The notes beneath the pieces were generated by a model. It was not told where the DNA came from. It ran no database searches and worked only from the letters and a program-made list of their open reading frames with translations. From Helianthus annuus (taxonomy: Eukaryota; Streptophyta; Magnoliopsida; Asterales; Asteraceae), in contig NC_035433.2 of the NCBI RefSeq assembly GCF_002127325.2, positions 89,335,350 to 89,399,349 on the forward strand: 64,000 nt of DNA, given 5' to 3'. Shown here piece by piece: positions 22,929 through 35,819 of this stretch. Numbering within the stretch: position 1 is the first letter of the stretch; each line of letters opens with the position of its first letter. A program made the translations under genes and the position numbers.

Positions 22929-25454
22929 ATATATAGATTATAGATTTTTTGAAGGACTTGGAACAAAGAGCAATTGTCTAATTTGCTCAAGCAAGTATTT
23001 AGGTTTGAAGAAGGATTTGTGCATTCGGTTCCCTTTGATAAATTTACTGAATTACCCCTTATGACGGTGTTCATTTTGTTTTTATTTCTTTGTCTATCTG
23101 GGTATAATTGTCCTTAAATTTAGGCTTATTATTATTTACCTTAAAAGTCCACCAAAATGTGCATTTTTATTGCACATGTAGATCTTAGATTTGTGTGGAT
23201 GCCAATGACATTATCTTTGTTCTGTTTTGTTTTCATGTGACAAGGTCAAGGTATGGTTTAAATAGTAAGTTGGGGTCCTCGCTCATTTTATTTTACAACA
23301 TTTATAAAAAAATTTTTTGAAGAAAATAAACATAACCTTTTTTCATATAATAAAGACAAATCACAATAATGCAGATTAATCTTACAAGGTTTAAGGTATA
23401 TTAGTGCCTTCACGGATGATGCCATATTAGTGCTTTCCTGTGCACAAGCTAACATCAGTTGCATCCCCTCTCTCCTTTACAGACTCCGTTTATTATCAGA
23501 GACGTCTCTGACAATCGTTTATAACTTGGGGCCCTAGGCGAGTAAAAAACTTTGCCTCTATAATTGTGCCCTCAAACAATTATCTGCGTTTGCCAATTTG
23601 TCACCCCATTAATTTTCAGACTTTCAGCATTTGTGTTTTCTAAATGGGTTTAAACTTTTAAATATTAGTGGGTTTACTTGGGTTTAATGAAAAGTGTGTT
23701 TATTTGTTTATATGGACCTAAACTAAATATGATAAGTTAATGGGTTTAAAAATATATTGGGTTTCAATTTTTTTTATTTATTTTAAAAATATCTTATATA
23801 TATGTATGTATGTTAATAAAAATTCTTGGGCCCCATGGGAGAGCGGGCCTTAGGAGTTTGCCCACCTGTCAAGGGCTGGCCGTATATGTTACCGTTACGG
23901 GTCATAATTTTCTTCCTTTTGATCTCCTCCCTTTCTCATCAACTCGGCTCAATGAGAGCTAGTGAGCTACATATTTCTCACAAATGAGCCATTTAAGGGC
24001 GTTGTATTGAAGTTTGTTATTTAACCTATTTGAAAAATCTATAACGCTTAAACTTAACAAAATTTGAATTTTTAACTATATTTCGATGGCGTTTAAAAAT
24101 AAACCAAATTTAGGTTTTTGAACTTTTATATGAATTTATAATAATCAAGACGAATCAAAAACCTACTTTGAATTATATTATATAAACAAGTTCCTTTTTA
24201 TAATTAACTATTTTCGAGTTTTTTGAATTAGTTTTTAGATTTTTGAATTTTGATTCGGTTTAGTTTCAAATTCGAAGAGTTGGATGTGGTGATGGGACCT
24301 CATTTGGAGAAAAAAGGATTGGAATGGGCTAGGGCGAGGCGAAGAACCTTGTGGTTGTGAATCGTTGATTGGTTTGTGCAGACAAGGGATGGTCAGGTGG
24401 TTAACTTCTAGGGTTACACATGTGCTCTTGAATATACGAGGTTGATGGTGCAATGATAAAGACTGTGAAAAGGAGAGGATGGAATGGGTGGTGCGAGAGG
24501 TTGAATAAGACGTTAGGTTTAATTTGATTTCTTAATAATAAACTTGTCGCTTCTTTTACATAGATTCAACGAATTTTCTAAGGTCGATTAGTTAATATGA
24601 CTAACAAACGATACGAGTGGCATATGTTAATTACAAAGCTTGTAATCCCTCAAACGTAGGAACGAAAAACAAAATATAGTCCTGTCATAGAGATCATCAC
24701 TGTAATTTATAATAATGATTTTTTTTTTTTTTTTGGTTCAACCACTATGTTTAACTAAACAAAATAAAAAAATTAGAGAGTTCAACCATTGACATAACAT
24801 ACAAACCAAACAAGTGAAATGATTGGTATTTCGATCTCATTGGCCGGTTTAGTTTTAAAACAATGTCGAGAAGACTTCACAACCTTCTGACTTCCCGATT
24901 GTAGATGTGTTACAGTGTTGGTGAAAAGCAAAAGTTTAAATCAGTTTTGGTTGGTACAATATTTTTCATTGGGTTCTTTTGCTTTCAAATTTACTATATT
25001 TCCAAGCATCTATATAATTAATAGATTTATTATTTAGGGGGAGGTTGAGAAGAAAATTTAATTGAGAAGAAAAAGAACAAAGGGTATAATTGTAAAATGT
25101 TAAGTAGTTTTTCTTTAATCTCATTTATCTCATTTATTATTATCTTTAAGTAATTAATTACTCATAAAAACTATCATTCTTCACATTAATTTTTTTTTTT
25201 TTGCTTACACACATAAAAAATTACCCTACACCTTTAGAAATTTATCCTACAAATATTTAAATTTATCTTACACAACTCGCAATTTATCATACACACCTAG
25301 TAAGTTGTCCTACACTCTAAATTATTTTTTGAAAAAATATATATTTTGAAAATAAGTTACAAATTTAATGTAGTTAGCTATTAAAGAGGAAGATAAAAAA
25401 TTAATGATCTATGTAAGTTTACAAATATACCTTTATATTAAAATTAAATGCAAA
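22929..25454. other. Gene-free region with TE scraps
   Basis: About 23520-23880 begins with GGGGCCCTAGGCGAG and ends near GGGCCCCATGGGAGAGCGGG, suggesting a diverged TIR element. About 25036-25330 is AT-rich with repeated TTATCCTACA/TTATCTTACA-type units. No coding exon, RNA gene or LTR pair is recognised. Confidence 0.4.
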
Positions 25455-26739
25455 TCTATACCTTATAATAAAACAAAACAAACTTATGCCATTTGTCCTA
25501 TTCTTAAAAAGCTTATTGCCACGTGTCATCTGATTGTATGTCTGAATTTTCTTTTGAGCGGCAATTTATTGGAGGTCTTTTGCATCTCGCTTTTCACTTT
25601 CATTTGACATACTAATATTTTCCTAAATCTATACACATATATCAGTTTCCATCCTTCTCTCATATCAGTTTTTCTATTCCTACCAGAGATCCGAATTCCA
25701 TCTTTCTCTATGATCATCTTCCAAAATATGAATGAGTTTCCATATTTAAGGATCATTGGTTGCATAAACCCTAGATCTATAAATCCATACGTATTCAGTC
25801 GTTTCTTCACATCGATTCGGTTGTTAATCGATTTATCAATCATCCTCTCTTTCTTCACATCGATTTGGCTGTTAATCGATTTGTCAAGCATTATTTAAGG
25901 TACGATTCTTTAATCTGTTTGCATATTTCTCTGGTCGTTGACATCTATGTTGTTATCAATCATTTTTAGGGCTTTTTTTGAATATGTTTTTGTATCAATC
26001 TCTGATTTGTATCAATTTCCACTGAATAACATAAGTAAACATATGAATCTTTTGTGAAGCTTCTGATTTGTATCAATTTTTAGGGCTTTCTTATCTTGAC
26101 TTATTCTGATGTTGTATCAATTTTTAGGGCTTTTTTTGAATATGTTTTTGTATCAATCTCTGATTATCGATTTCAATGTTATTAGGATTTTTAGGGTTTT
26201 GAAGATATTAGTTGTTTTTGCGATTTCAATGTTATTAGGATTTAGGAATATATTAGGTGTATTTGTTTCCGGTTTTGCATCATTTATCATCATTTTTTGT
26301 AAGAAATTAGATTTTGTTTGTTTTGTTTTATAACGAAGTTGTTTGGATGATCTATTCTTATATGTCACTGCAATAGTAATTTTGTGTAATGTACCTTTTG
26401 AGTTTTGTCATATATATGATTAAAATTTGAAATACTATTCTTATTATTTATATTTATACTTGCACTCGAATTACATCTTTCAATTTAACAATGATTTTAA
26501 ATAAATTTCAATTATCTTTTAATGCATTATTATCATTGAATACTTTCCTTCTTAACAAGTCGTTTTCAATATATATTTTGACTCATTTTGAATTCCAAGA
26601 ACACATATCTAAGAATTAGGAAAGTTGTATTAATTAGAATAGATAATTTAAAATTATATTCCACTTTCTAAATTCTGTTTATTTTCTTCAATTTAAATTA
26701 GAACATCCTTTCCTTTAGTTATATAAATCAATCAATCTA
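25455..26739 (+). mobile_element. Probable isolated Helitron 5' head
   Basis: TCTATACCTTATAATAAAAC preceded by A is a typical Helitron start, followed by a CCACGTGTCAT-type segment as in the Helitron at 12046. No CTRR end of its own is seen before the next Helitron-like start near 26740. A segment of about 45 bases (TTTTTTTGAATATGTTTTTG, then TATCAATCTCTG) is repeated at 25969 and 26127. It could be a truncated element or the true start of the large Helitron. Confidence 0.4.
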
Positions 26740-27327
26740 TCTACTATACTAAAGCAAAATAAAGGTTGACCATTTGACCATGATGTGGCAGCTCTCTTTG
26801 GCCAGATAATTGTGACTTTGGGCGCCATTCTTCTTTTCTTCCATATTCCTTCATTTTCTTCAATGCTAATAAATATCAGTTACCTTCACCGCTCTCTCTC
26901 TTCAATTATGTTTGTTACCACCGCCTTCTCTTCAATCGATCCTTTTCAAGTTCATCTTCTTCAATCGATTCCTGATACTTTTCTTTGATCCATATCGAAA
27001 GTTTGTAAGTGTAGATTGTTTATTTCTTAGTTTAATCCTTTTTTTTTTGTCTGAATTTTATTTTGGTTCTGAAAAAGTGTTATTCTGTACAACAAACCCT
27101 AGATCCGGTTGTCATTATAGATTTGTTCTTTATGATTATTTGCTTTTTGTTTTTGTTATGCATTTTTGTGTTTAATCATATCACTAAATCGGTTTATCTC
27201 TTCTGTTTTTTGTTACTTTTATTGAATAAATTTCGTATTGTTATGTGTATGAAACCCTAAGTCCGATTCTAAGTCCAGATCTGTTTATAATGTTTAGTAA
27301 CATTATTATTTTGTAATTAAATTTTAT

Positions 27328-27680
27328 GTTTACTCATATTCCAGATCTGTATGTTATTGTTATTGAACTTGATGTTAGATTTGTTAAAATCCCTAAAATG
27401 TTTAGCTGATATCAAAATTTCATTGTAAAAAAATGTTTAATTTTTTATTGAAAGTTGTTGTTTATTCATATTCCAGATATTTATTTTATTGTTATTGAAA
27501 TTGAATCTATGTTTACTCAAATCCCTAAAATGATAAGCTGATATCCGAGTTTCATAGTAAAAAATTTGTAGTTTATTCGTATTCCAGATTTTTATGTTAT
27601 TGTCATTGAATTTGATGCTAGATTTATTCAAATCCATATAATGATAATCTGATATCACAGTTTCTTTGTCAAAAAAACGT
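27328..27680. repeat. Three diverged tandem copies, unit about 110-130 bases
   Basis: Copies begin near 27328, 27460 and 27570. Each starts TTTA(C/T)TC(A/G)TATTCCAGAT, passes TTATTG(T/A)(T/C)ATTGAA and ends in a GATATC..TTTC block. They lie in the noncoding head of the large Helitron. From here to 28817 there is no gene, except a possible alternative first exon at ATG 27919 (MPVPSSL, then AG|GTATAT) that mimics the start of the B3 gene at 28818. Confidence 0.6.
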
Positions 27681-28817
27681 TTAATTTTGATTGATTCTGT
27701 ATTGTATGCACCATAAAGTCTTTGAATATATTGTTTTTAAATTTAAATATAAGATCTGTTTGATTTGTTGTTTTTTTGTTATTTTTTCTTTTAATTTAAT
27801 CCTGTATCTGATTTTCTATCAAGATCTGATGCTTTATGATGATTAACATTACTGTTGAATTTCAATATAAAATATGATTTTTTATTCGCATTCAAACCTG
27901 TTTTTGCAGGTTTGTAGTATGCCTGTCCCTTCTTCATTAAGGTATATGCAGGTTTATATTTCGCCTTTAAACCTTTTTTGTTTATAATAAACTTTCTGTT
28001 GAATGAAAAATCAGTGAAAGTTTTTTTGCTTGGAACATTGAGGCGTCGTTGATGTTGCCAAGGAGTCTCAGGAAATGTTAAGCTATATAATTTTCTTACA
28101 CTCCTCGGCAATGTCAACGACTCCTCATTATAGTTTCTTCGAATCTCTCTGACTGATTGCTTCGTCGACAGATTGTTTCTTTTTCTCATCACAGATTTCC
28201 TGTATATTCCTTAACCGCCCTAACTTCATTATATATGGAAACTTGCCTTTTTGAATGAATAATCTTTAATTTTTTTAGGTAATTTTGGAACCGTTTCCAT
28301 TTGTACTCCATATATATACAAAATTGTTTTTAGTATAATGTTGCAATCCTTCACTTGAGAAGCGTTTTCTCTTTTTTGTTCATCATCATACCTCCAAATA
28401 CAAGCATCGGTAAGTATATTGCACCTCTGTTTTAACATTTTTATATTTATTATATATAACCACAAATAGAGTTTTTTGTATTATTTATGTTCTATTTAAC
28501 TGTGTAACTGATATTTCAAATGGTATCGATATCATTAACCCTAATAACTATTTTGTATTTTGCTAAATACATGTCTTATAAAAATTCTGATTCAACTTTT
28601 TGAAACGAAAAGTATGTTATGTATGGTTATGAAATTTATATTTAACTATTTTACTATTTATACAATTTATTTATTTTCTTAGTATGGTTATTTTTATGGT
28701 ATACAACTCATTCTTCAACTTATTAATTAATCCTTTGTTTGTTACTTATTTTTTTTGAAGTATATTAGATTTGATGTCTTATTTTTATTGTAACCTGTTT
28801 TTTTGCAGTTTTTTAGT

Positions 28818-30334
28818 ATGGGCGAACGTTCATCAAGGTATTATGTGGATAGTTTTTGAATTTTCTAACAATCCCTTTGTCGTGTTATATTTTCTTAACA
28901 TTGTATTGTGTAATTCGGTTACAGAGGACCCTGGTTCTGTAGGGTAATGAATCGAGCAGACCAACTTATTCTGGTATAGGAAAAAATTTTACTTTACTTA
29001 TTTGTGTTATCTTCCTTTTTCATATTTTTAAAAACATATAATTATTATTCTATTTTTTAAATCAATTGAAAGTATTTACAATTCATTTTCCCTTTAATTC
29101 TATGATTAGTCCATTCCGGATGATGCGGCTTCCAAACTGTGGGGTGTTGACAAATGCCCTACTAATGTTATGATACACAGTGAAGATGGTCGTGACTTTA
29201 ATGTTTTCTTAAGCGCGTCTAAAGGGAAGTTTTTTTTCTTTCGTGGTTGGTCCAATGTTGTTGAACACTTGGGACTAACTCAGGGATGTTTGGTAGTATT
29301 TAATCCTTTAGATCATGCTACGTTTAAGTTAATGACTTATAAAGATGGTGTTAGTCGTGGGTCTTTCTGGACATATATGCAACCTCCATCATGCAATTTT
29401 TATGTAAGACAAATGTGATTTTCTTTTCCTGATATATTCAAATATTATTTATTTATTTATAGATACTAACCTTTTTACTTTTTTTAACATGCTACAGGTC
29501 ATTCCTGAATGTATTTTCCCCAAAAGTTACGATTTTTCGTCAAATGATGTAATCTCTACGGTTATGATCGACAACCAAATGTTTAACGTTTCCATTTTAA
29601 CTAATGACGGCAAAGTCGGTTTTTCCGCTGGTATGGATGTAATTATTAGTATGTTTCAGTTGGAGGTTGGTTGTTATTTCTTATTCACCAAAGGATTTGG
29701 ACATTTTTTCTATATGAAAGTCTTTGGAAAAACCGGGGTTGAAATCACATATCCTAAATTACATGTTGATGAGGTAATTAAATATATGTACTTAATTCTA
29801 TGTTTTATACATATCAGCCTGAAATTCATCATTTGTATTTTAATTTGCAGATTGAGGTTGCTCCAATAGATGTTGACAATGAAGTTGAAGAACAAGTACA
29901 TGGTGGTGTTATTCGGTTTGTTCGTACTGCCGGTGATGATTATTTTGTAAGTTTTCATATCATCTTGAAAACTGATAAAACACATAAGTTTGATGCGAAT
30001 TTAATTTACTTAATGAATATTAATATTTTTTTTCAATTTTACTTAAATACAGAGAATTCCTAATCCTGTTTCACATATGGCTAAGCTTCATGAAGGGTTA
30101 AAAGATTTGACCATAAAATTTTTGCATCTGGACCCGCCACTGCAGATTACTAACGGTACCAGACGTGAAAGAAGACCCAATCGTCGTGGTTATCGTTACG
30201 CTTTAACCTCTTGGAAGAAGTTCATGAAAGCTGCTCAAATTAAGGCCCGTGACCAGGTTCACTTTTATTTTGATGAAAATGAGCAGGTGTTGACTATTGA
30301 GAGGGTTGTACGTTACGTTAACCGTAATAATTAG
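28818..30334 (+). CDS. Triple B3-like domain protein (Helitron gene A)
   Basis: Exons 28818-28837, 28925-28973, 29110-29403, 29498-29773, 29851-29946 and 30053-30334 join in frame, giving 338 residues from MGERSS. Three B3-like domains can be seen. The first is about residues 24-121 (FFFRGWSNVVEHLGLTQG, then FKLMTYKDG). The second is about 122-213 and diverged. The third is about 246-338 (YALTSWKKFMKAAQIKARD, then VHFYF). The W-x-x-F..L..GD..F pattern is that of plant B3 DNA-binding domains, closest in layout to REM-type multi-B3 proteins. The first B3 exon is 294 bases, as in the two other B3 genes of this Helitron. The frame is open. The B3 call is by pattern; a function in transposition is not shown. 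Confidence 0.7.
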
Positions 30335-31482
30335 ATATATGACAATTATGGCATGTTTTTTGGGCCTTAGCAGTTTTTTTGGGTTATAACATTGGTTTTT
30401 GACTTTAATTTCAAGTTTTATATATCTTTCAATCTATTTCTTTTTTTAACCACTGTCAGAAAATAGTTAAGAGTATAATCTATTGTTTTACTAATTTGTA
30501 TTCCCACTGCAACATCTTATCATAGATAAACCTATGGTATTGTTGATTATTGCTGATTATTGTTTTACAACTAAATATATTTAAAGAACAATATATAAAC
30601 TAACTCTGCATATATTAAAAAGTATTATGAACTTAGTATTATATCTTTAATATATTACACTATGATGTTACATTATAAACATTTTTTTTAAACATACCAT
30701 AATAATTTTTTTATTATATATAATAATTGCCGAAAGTCATGTACGACATATTAGTTTGCATATTTATAAATGTTTTCATTTTTTTGAAATTTACTAATCA
30801 TCAAAAATCCCTCCGTTTTTTTCAATTTCAAATTAATAACTATTTAAATTGTTAATATGCCCCATGTGTTTTTTATCCACTGTAATCGTTTAAGAATCTA
30901 TAATACACCAAACAAAAAAATATACAAATGTAGTATACTTAGTTATTCACATTATATGGATATGTTCATCAATGTGTAATATGTCATAGTTCAATGCTGA
31001 CTTTAAAACTGCTAAAGTTTTATAATGTTCCTTAATTTCAAATTCAATAAAAGGTTAATAATGAATTTAATATTGACAATGCGTATAATAAGTTAGTTAG
31101 TTACATTTCTTTTTATAATTTTTTATGACATATTACCATATTTCTGGACATTTATTTTGATTGACTTTATTTTTAGAAAACACCTCCATATTACATATTT
31201 CCATTTTCATCTTATACAATAATTGATTTTGTTCGATATTTTAAATTTTTATACTACACAATCTTTACTTAATTTAATTTGTCTACCTATTATAAATATT
31301 CTTTAAACATTTCAAATTGTACTCAGTTTTATCTACTCAGCATTTTCTACATCATTTTTCATACTCTTTGGTAAGCATACCAATGAGACTTCTAGACTAT
31401 ATTGCTTTATAATTTATTACAATTACAATGTGTTAGTATATAGTGTTTGTTTTATAATCTTTATTTTGAATTTTTTGCAGAA
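30335..31482. other. AT-rich spacer between Helitron genes
   Basis: Untranslated regions and noncoding DNA; the RPA-like gene follows on the same strand. No further feature is seen. Confidence 0.6.
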
Positions 31483-34068
31483 ATGGAAGAAGGTGCAATC
31501 ACATTGTTGAATAATTTGGACCTCAATGTTGATAACTATACCATAAGAATACGCATTGTTCGTTTGTGGACAAGAGCTGATTTCAATAACGCTAGAAAAG
31601 TGTATTGTTATGATATGATATTCATGGACAGTGAGGTAAGTGTTCATATACGTATGTTATATTTTAACTTTATATACTGTTAGTTGTCAAATTACTTATT
31701 ATTTGTCTAAAATAATGTTGTTGTTTGGCAGGGAACAAAAATGCAAGCTTTTGTTTTGGCTAAAAACGCATCTGGATATCAACATCTTTTGGAAGAAAAG
31801 AGTTGTTTGACGATTAGAAATCCTTCATTGGGTGAGAATCGTCAGAAGGTGAAGTACGCTAACGGTGGTTTGAAGATTAACCTTAATAACAACACCGTTG
31901 TTGAGGAATGTCACGAGGCTATTGGTTCTGAATGGGGTTTTGATTTTACTCCCTTTGATTCAGTTGTGGAGGATCCAACAGTTGACAACAAGTTTTTTAA
32001 AAGTCCAATTGGTATGATATACAATTATAACTATTTAACTAAACACAGCACATTTTTTACTTTGTTGACACTATTTCATTTTTATCAACAGATGTAATTG
32101 GTTTTGTGGTCAAAAGTTTTCCCTTCGAGGTAGACACAGAAACTAATAACGGACAAAACCAGAAGAAAGTCACCTTTATGCTTGAAGACCTGAAGTATTT
32201 ATTTATTTTTTCCTCTATTTTATTGTTTAATATATTATTTTTCTATATTATGTACTCTGAACTGCTATTTTGATTTTATTCATTTCAATAATGTCCAGCA
32301 ATAAGCAGATTTTCGTGACGCTTTGGGACGGTTATGCGGATCAAATAATGGAGTATGAGAGCAGCAATCGTGGTGAAAAAAATGTCGTCGTAATCATTCA
32401 GTTTGGGAAGTACAGATTCTGGGGAGGTATCGTATTACTTCAAATATATTGTGTTTTTTTTTCTTTATGGTTACATTTTGAATAATTGTTTGCATTAATT
32501 AAAATAATTGTATATATATGTTCAGGTCATTTGTCTGTTTCAAATTTGTATATTGTCACCCGAGTCTTAATTAACAGTGATATTGATGAGGTTGCTGACT
32601 TTAAACAAAGGTTCACTATCCTAATAAGTTATTTTAAATTTCCTATGCATTTCTGTGAATCTAAATTTTTAATTTTTAATTTTTAATAGATTTATCGAGA
32701 AACTTTCTCCCGAAATGTCTTCCAGTTATTCTGGCCTAAGTTCTTCTGTTGCGAAGTCTGCCACTGAAGAATTTCTTTCTGACCTCACCTTTTTTTCCCA
32801 TTGGGTCGTTAACCTCAATAGATACGGTAACACGGATAACATATAGTTTTTATATGTTTTACACTATCAATTTTTTTAATACATTATATATATCTTAAAC
32901 ACAGACGAGGTTTGTTGTCATTGTTGGCACTATCAAGAGTTTTGCATCCAACAATGAGTGGTTTTACAACGCGTGCACAAACTGCAACAAAAAGGTTTCA
33001 ACCGTTACTGTTGTTAAAGAAAAGCAGGATGGTACTGATGGTTCTGAAGAGGTTACTCTCTTAGAATGCAAGACTGATATTTGTAATACAAGAACCGTTA
33101 CATCAATTCCACGGTAAATATTAACCATTTTTTGTTTATTTTGTTGTCAAAATAAGTTAATCTCATTTATATTTTTTTCAGAATTAGGCTTTATATACGT
33201 GTCCAAGATTGCATTGGTATTGTGAGTCTAACATTGTTTGAGCGTGAGGTGACAAAGCTTTTGAAGGTTAATGCTAATCAGCTTTTAGACAACAACATTG
33301 AAGTATGTAGTAAATAATTCATTTTATCATATTTTTTTTATTTTAAAAATATTAATTATATTTTATTTTTCAACAGTTAGCAAACGAAGGAAGCTTTCCA
33401 AATGAGCTAAATTCATTACTCAATATGAAGTTTGCCTTCAAGATTGCTGTTTCTTCTTTTAACATCAGCAAGAATCTGATGGATATTCAGTCTCCAAGAT
33501 GACTGATAACCCGGTTGTTTTGTCCGAGCTGGATAAACATTTTGACACTATTCAGGTATACTTATTCCAATTCACCCTTATATTATTATTACAATCTTCC
33601 ATCAATGTTTAATTACTGATTAATATGATATATTGTTTTAACTTAAAATAATTTACAAAAACAGCCTATTGATGAGGAAGCCGTCAATGTCGAACCATCC
33701 GATTCAAATCGTAATGATTATTTGCCTGTTAAGGTTTAGTATCGTTTACCTTATTTATTATTCAACTTTAACTCATTATATGTTAATTGTATTTCCAAAC
33801 TCATACCTAATTATTCATTATTTTTAACTAGGATTCTATATCCCAAACGGGAGACGATGTAACCCCTTGCTCAAATGTGTTTAAAGTTGGCTTTACAACA
33901 TCGATTGATCGGATGGATGCTGAGTTTGATACGAGCAGCGAGCGTGACTTGAAGCGCAATTTGGAAACCGTGTATGATGTGGATGATGTATCTTCTCAGT
34001 CTTCTTCGAAGTCGCGTAAAGATGGTGGTGTGGATGCAGTTCTTCTAATTCCAAAGAAAGAAAAGTAG
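31483..34068 (+). pseudogene. RPA70-like single-strand DNA-binding protein, one frameshift (Helitron gene B)
   Basis: Exons: 31483-31635, 31732-32011, 32092-32194, 32299-32426, 32526-32610, 32690-32807, 32905-33113, 33182-33302, 33377-33555, 33665-33733 and 33832-34068, about 560 codons. The start (about 1-50) looks like the first OB-fold of plant RPA70 proteins, with FNNARKVYCYDMIFMDSE. A second OB-fold spans exons 3-5 (VTLWDGYADQIM). A third holds a zinc-ribbon-like C-x2-C..C-x4-C (YNACTNCNKK, LECKTDIC). The tail is acidic and Ser-rich. RPA-like genes are regular passengers of plant Helitrons and are thought to coat single strands during rolling-circle transposition. In exon 9, near 33470-33480, the frame must shift by one base or it stops at TGA 33500. 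The donor of exon 6 is uncertain (32807/32808 chosen because 32826 breaks the frame). Confidence 0.72.
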
Positions 34069-34976
34069 TCACCTATATTTCGAACATTTGATTAAATCGG
34101 CTGTTTTTTTCTTAAGTATTTGGATATTTATGTTTATTTTGACAATGGTTATAACTCGGTGGTTGATTTTTATGAACATGGTTGTTTTATTGTTTAGTTT
34201 TTTGTTATGTATATCAATTGTTATTTTGCTAATTTATTTTTCTAATCCCGTTTTTTTGTTTCTTATACATATGACATCATTATTCTTTTTTGCTGTATAA
34301 CATTTTAATAATATGTCGTTTGAGTATTGATATTATTATTTAAAATATAAGAGCTAATATGATATTGTATAAATTGGTATTTAGAAAAAATTACATAGTA
34401 ATAAGATAACAACTTTTAACGTTATTTAAATATTTAAAAAAATAATCCCTTCTTTAAATAATGAATCTTACTTAAAATATAGTACCCAATATGAGAATTC
34501 GTTAATTTGGCAAACTTAGATATTTTTTTTATTAGATTAAATTTTTATATTATTTGTATTTTATTTAAATATAACGTAAAATTTTATTATTGGTTGATAT
34601 TTGAATTAAATTTTACTATACATGTAATTTAATGTATTTAAGGAATTTATTTGATACATTATAAATTTTTTAATATACACTTACCATAAATTATTTTTAT
34701 TACTTTACTTATTTGTGATATCTTCCTTTTTCATATATTTAAAAACATATAATTATTATTCAATTCTATTATGTAATGTAAAAGGTTGTTGTGGTAATTA
34801 TAGATTAAATCAATTTTATTTTTGTCAGAAATCAAACTATAGGGGATGTATATGTAAATTTCAATATGGCGGTTCTAAATAATGACTTTCTCCTTACCAT
34901 ACTCTACCATCAAATCATCCTTCTTATCACTCTTATCGTCCCTAGGAGAACTCAATATTGGCACCGGATCTTATCA
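34069..34976. other. AT-rich spacer, upstream of the next B3 gene
   Basis: Very AT-rich. A short frame at 34866-35075 probably lies in a leader and is not claimed as a gene. Confidence 0.5.
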
Positions 34977-35510
34977 TCGGATTATCTCCGGAATCATCAT
35001 TCATTTACTTTTCCGGCAACCGAAACTAGGGTTTCTAATCTTCACTTAAAGGTAACAACATTTATGTTCCTGTGATTGTCATAAACTTTACTTTTAATCT
35101 TTTATATCTTTGATTTTATACCACTTCATTGTTGTACTTATAAGGTTAACCATTAATATTGTTGTTTTTTGTAAGATTAAGTCTTTAATTGTATAATATA
35201 TACTGTTGTAGTTTAGTTTTGTTATGCTATGTTCAAAAGTTGTTTATATATCGGATTATCGCCGGAATCATCAGATATAATGGTTTCCGGCAACCGAAAC
35301 TAGGGTTTCTAATCTTTACTTAAAGGTAACAACATTTATGTTCCTGTGACCGGTCATAAACTTTAATTTAAATCTTTTCCATCTTTGATTTTATACCACT
35401 TCATTGATGTATTTCTAAAGTTAACCATTAATATTGTTGTTTTTTGTAAGATTGACTCTTTATTTGTTTGAAATATACTGTTGTACTTTAGTTTTGTTAT
35501 GCTATCTTCA
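34977..35510 (+). repeat. Tandem duplication of the leader of the B3 gene at 35820
   Basis: Two copies of about 260-275 bases (about 34977-35236 and 35252-35510) share CGGATTATC(T/G)CCGGAATCAT, CCGGCAACCGAAACTAGGGT and ACTTAAAGGTAACAACATTT. Each copy carries the splice-donor-like AAAG|GTAACA, so the gene may have two alternative noncoding first exons. Confidence 0.75.
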
Positions 35511-35819
35511 GCAATTTAACTCTTTATTATAAATGTTTGTTCATGAAGAAGTATGTAATCATTTGCTTAAATTTTGATAGATACTGGTATTAAAAATTTT
35601 AATTGCTGATGCACCAAATTTATTTATAATATTTTATCTATATTCATATAAAATTATAATTTGTTAATCATATAAATATGAGTTTTTCATTATTTTAGTC
35701 GTCATTTTTTGTAGTCCAAGCAGTGTTATGTATATATTGTTTTTTTGTTGTATACTGTATATATTAGTGTTTGCTAAACTACGAGAATTTGAAAATAAAT
35801 TATTGTTGCAGGTATCAAA

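Noticed and set aside
25526..25891. 121-codon minus-strand ORF
   Set aside because: Lies in an AT-rich Helitron-head region with internal repeats; no recognisable domain and composition like its surroundings.
27791..28192. 133-codon minus-strand ORF
   Set aside because: No domain or conserved motif seen; opposite to the direction of the Helitron genes and in a probable leader region.
32808..32826. Donor at 32826/32827 for RPA exon 6
   Set aside because: It makes the next exon read out of frame to a stop; the donor at 32807/32808 keeps the zinc-ribbon exon in frame.
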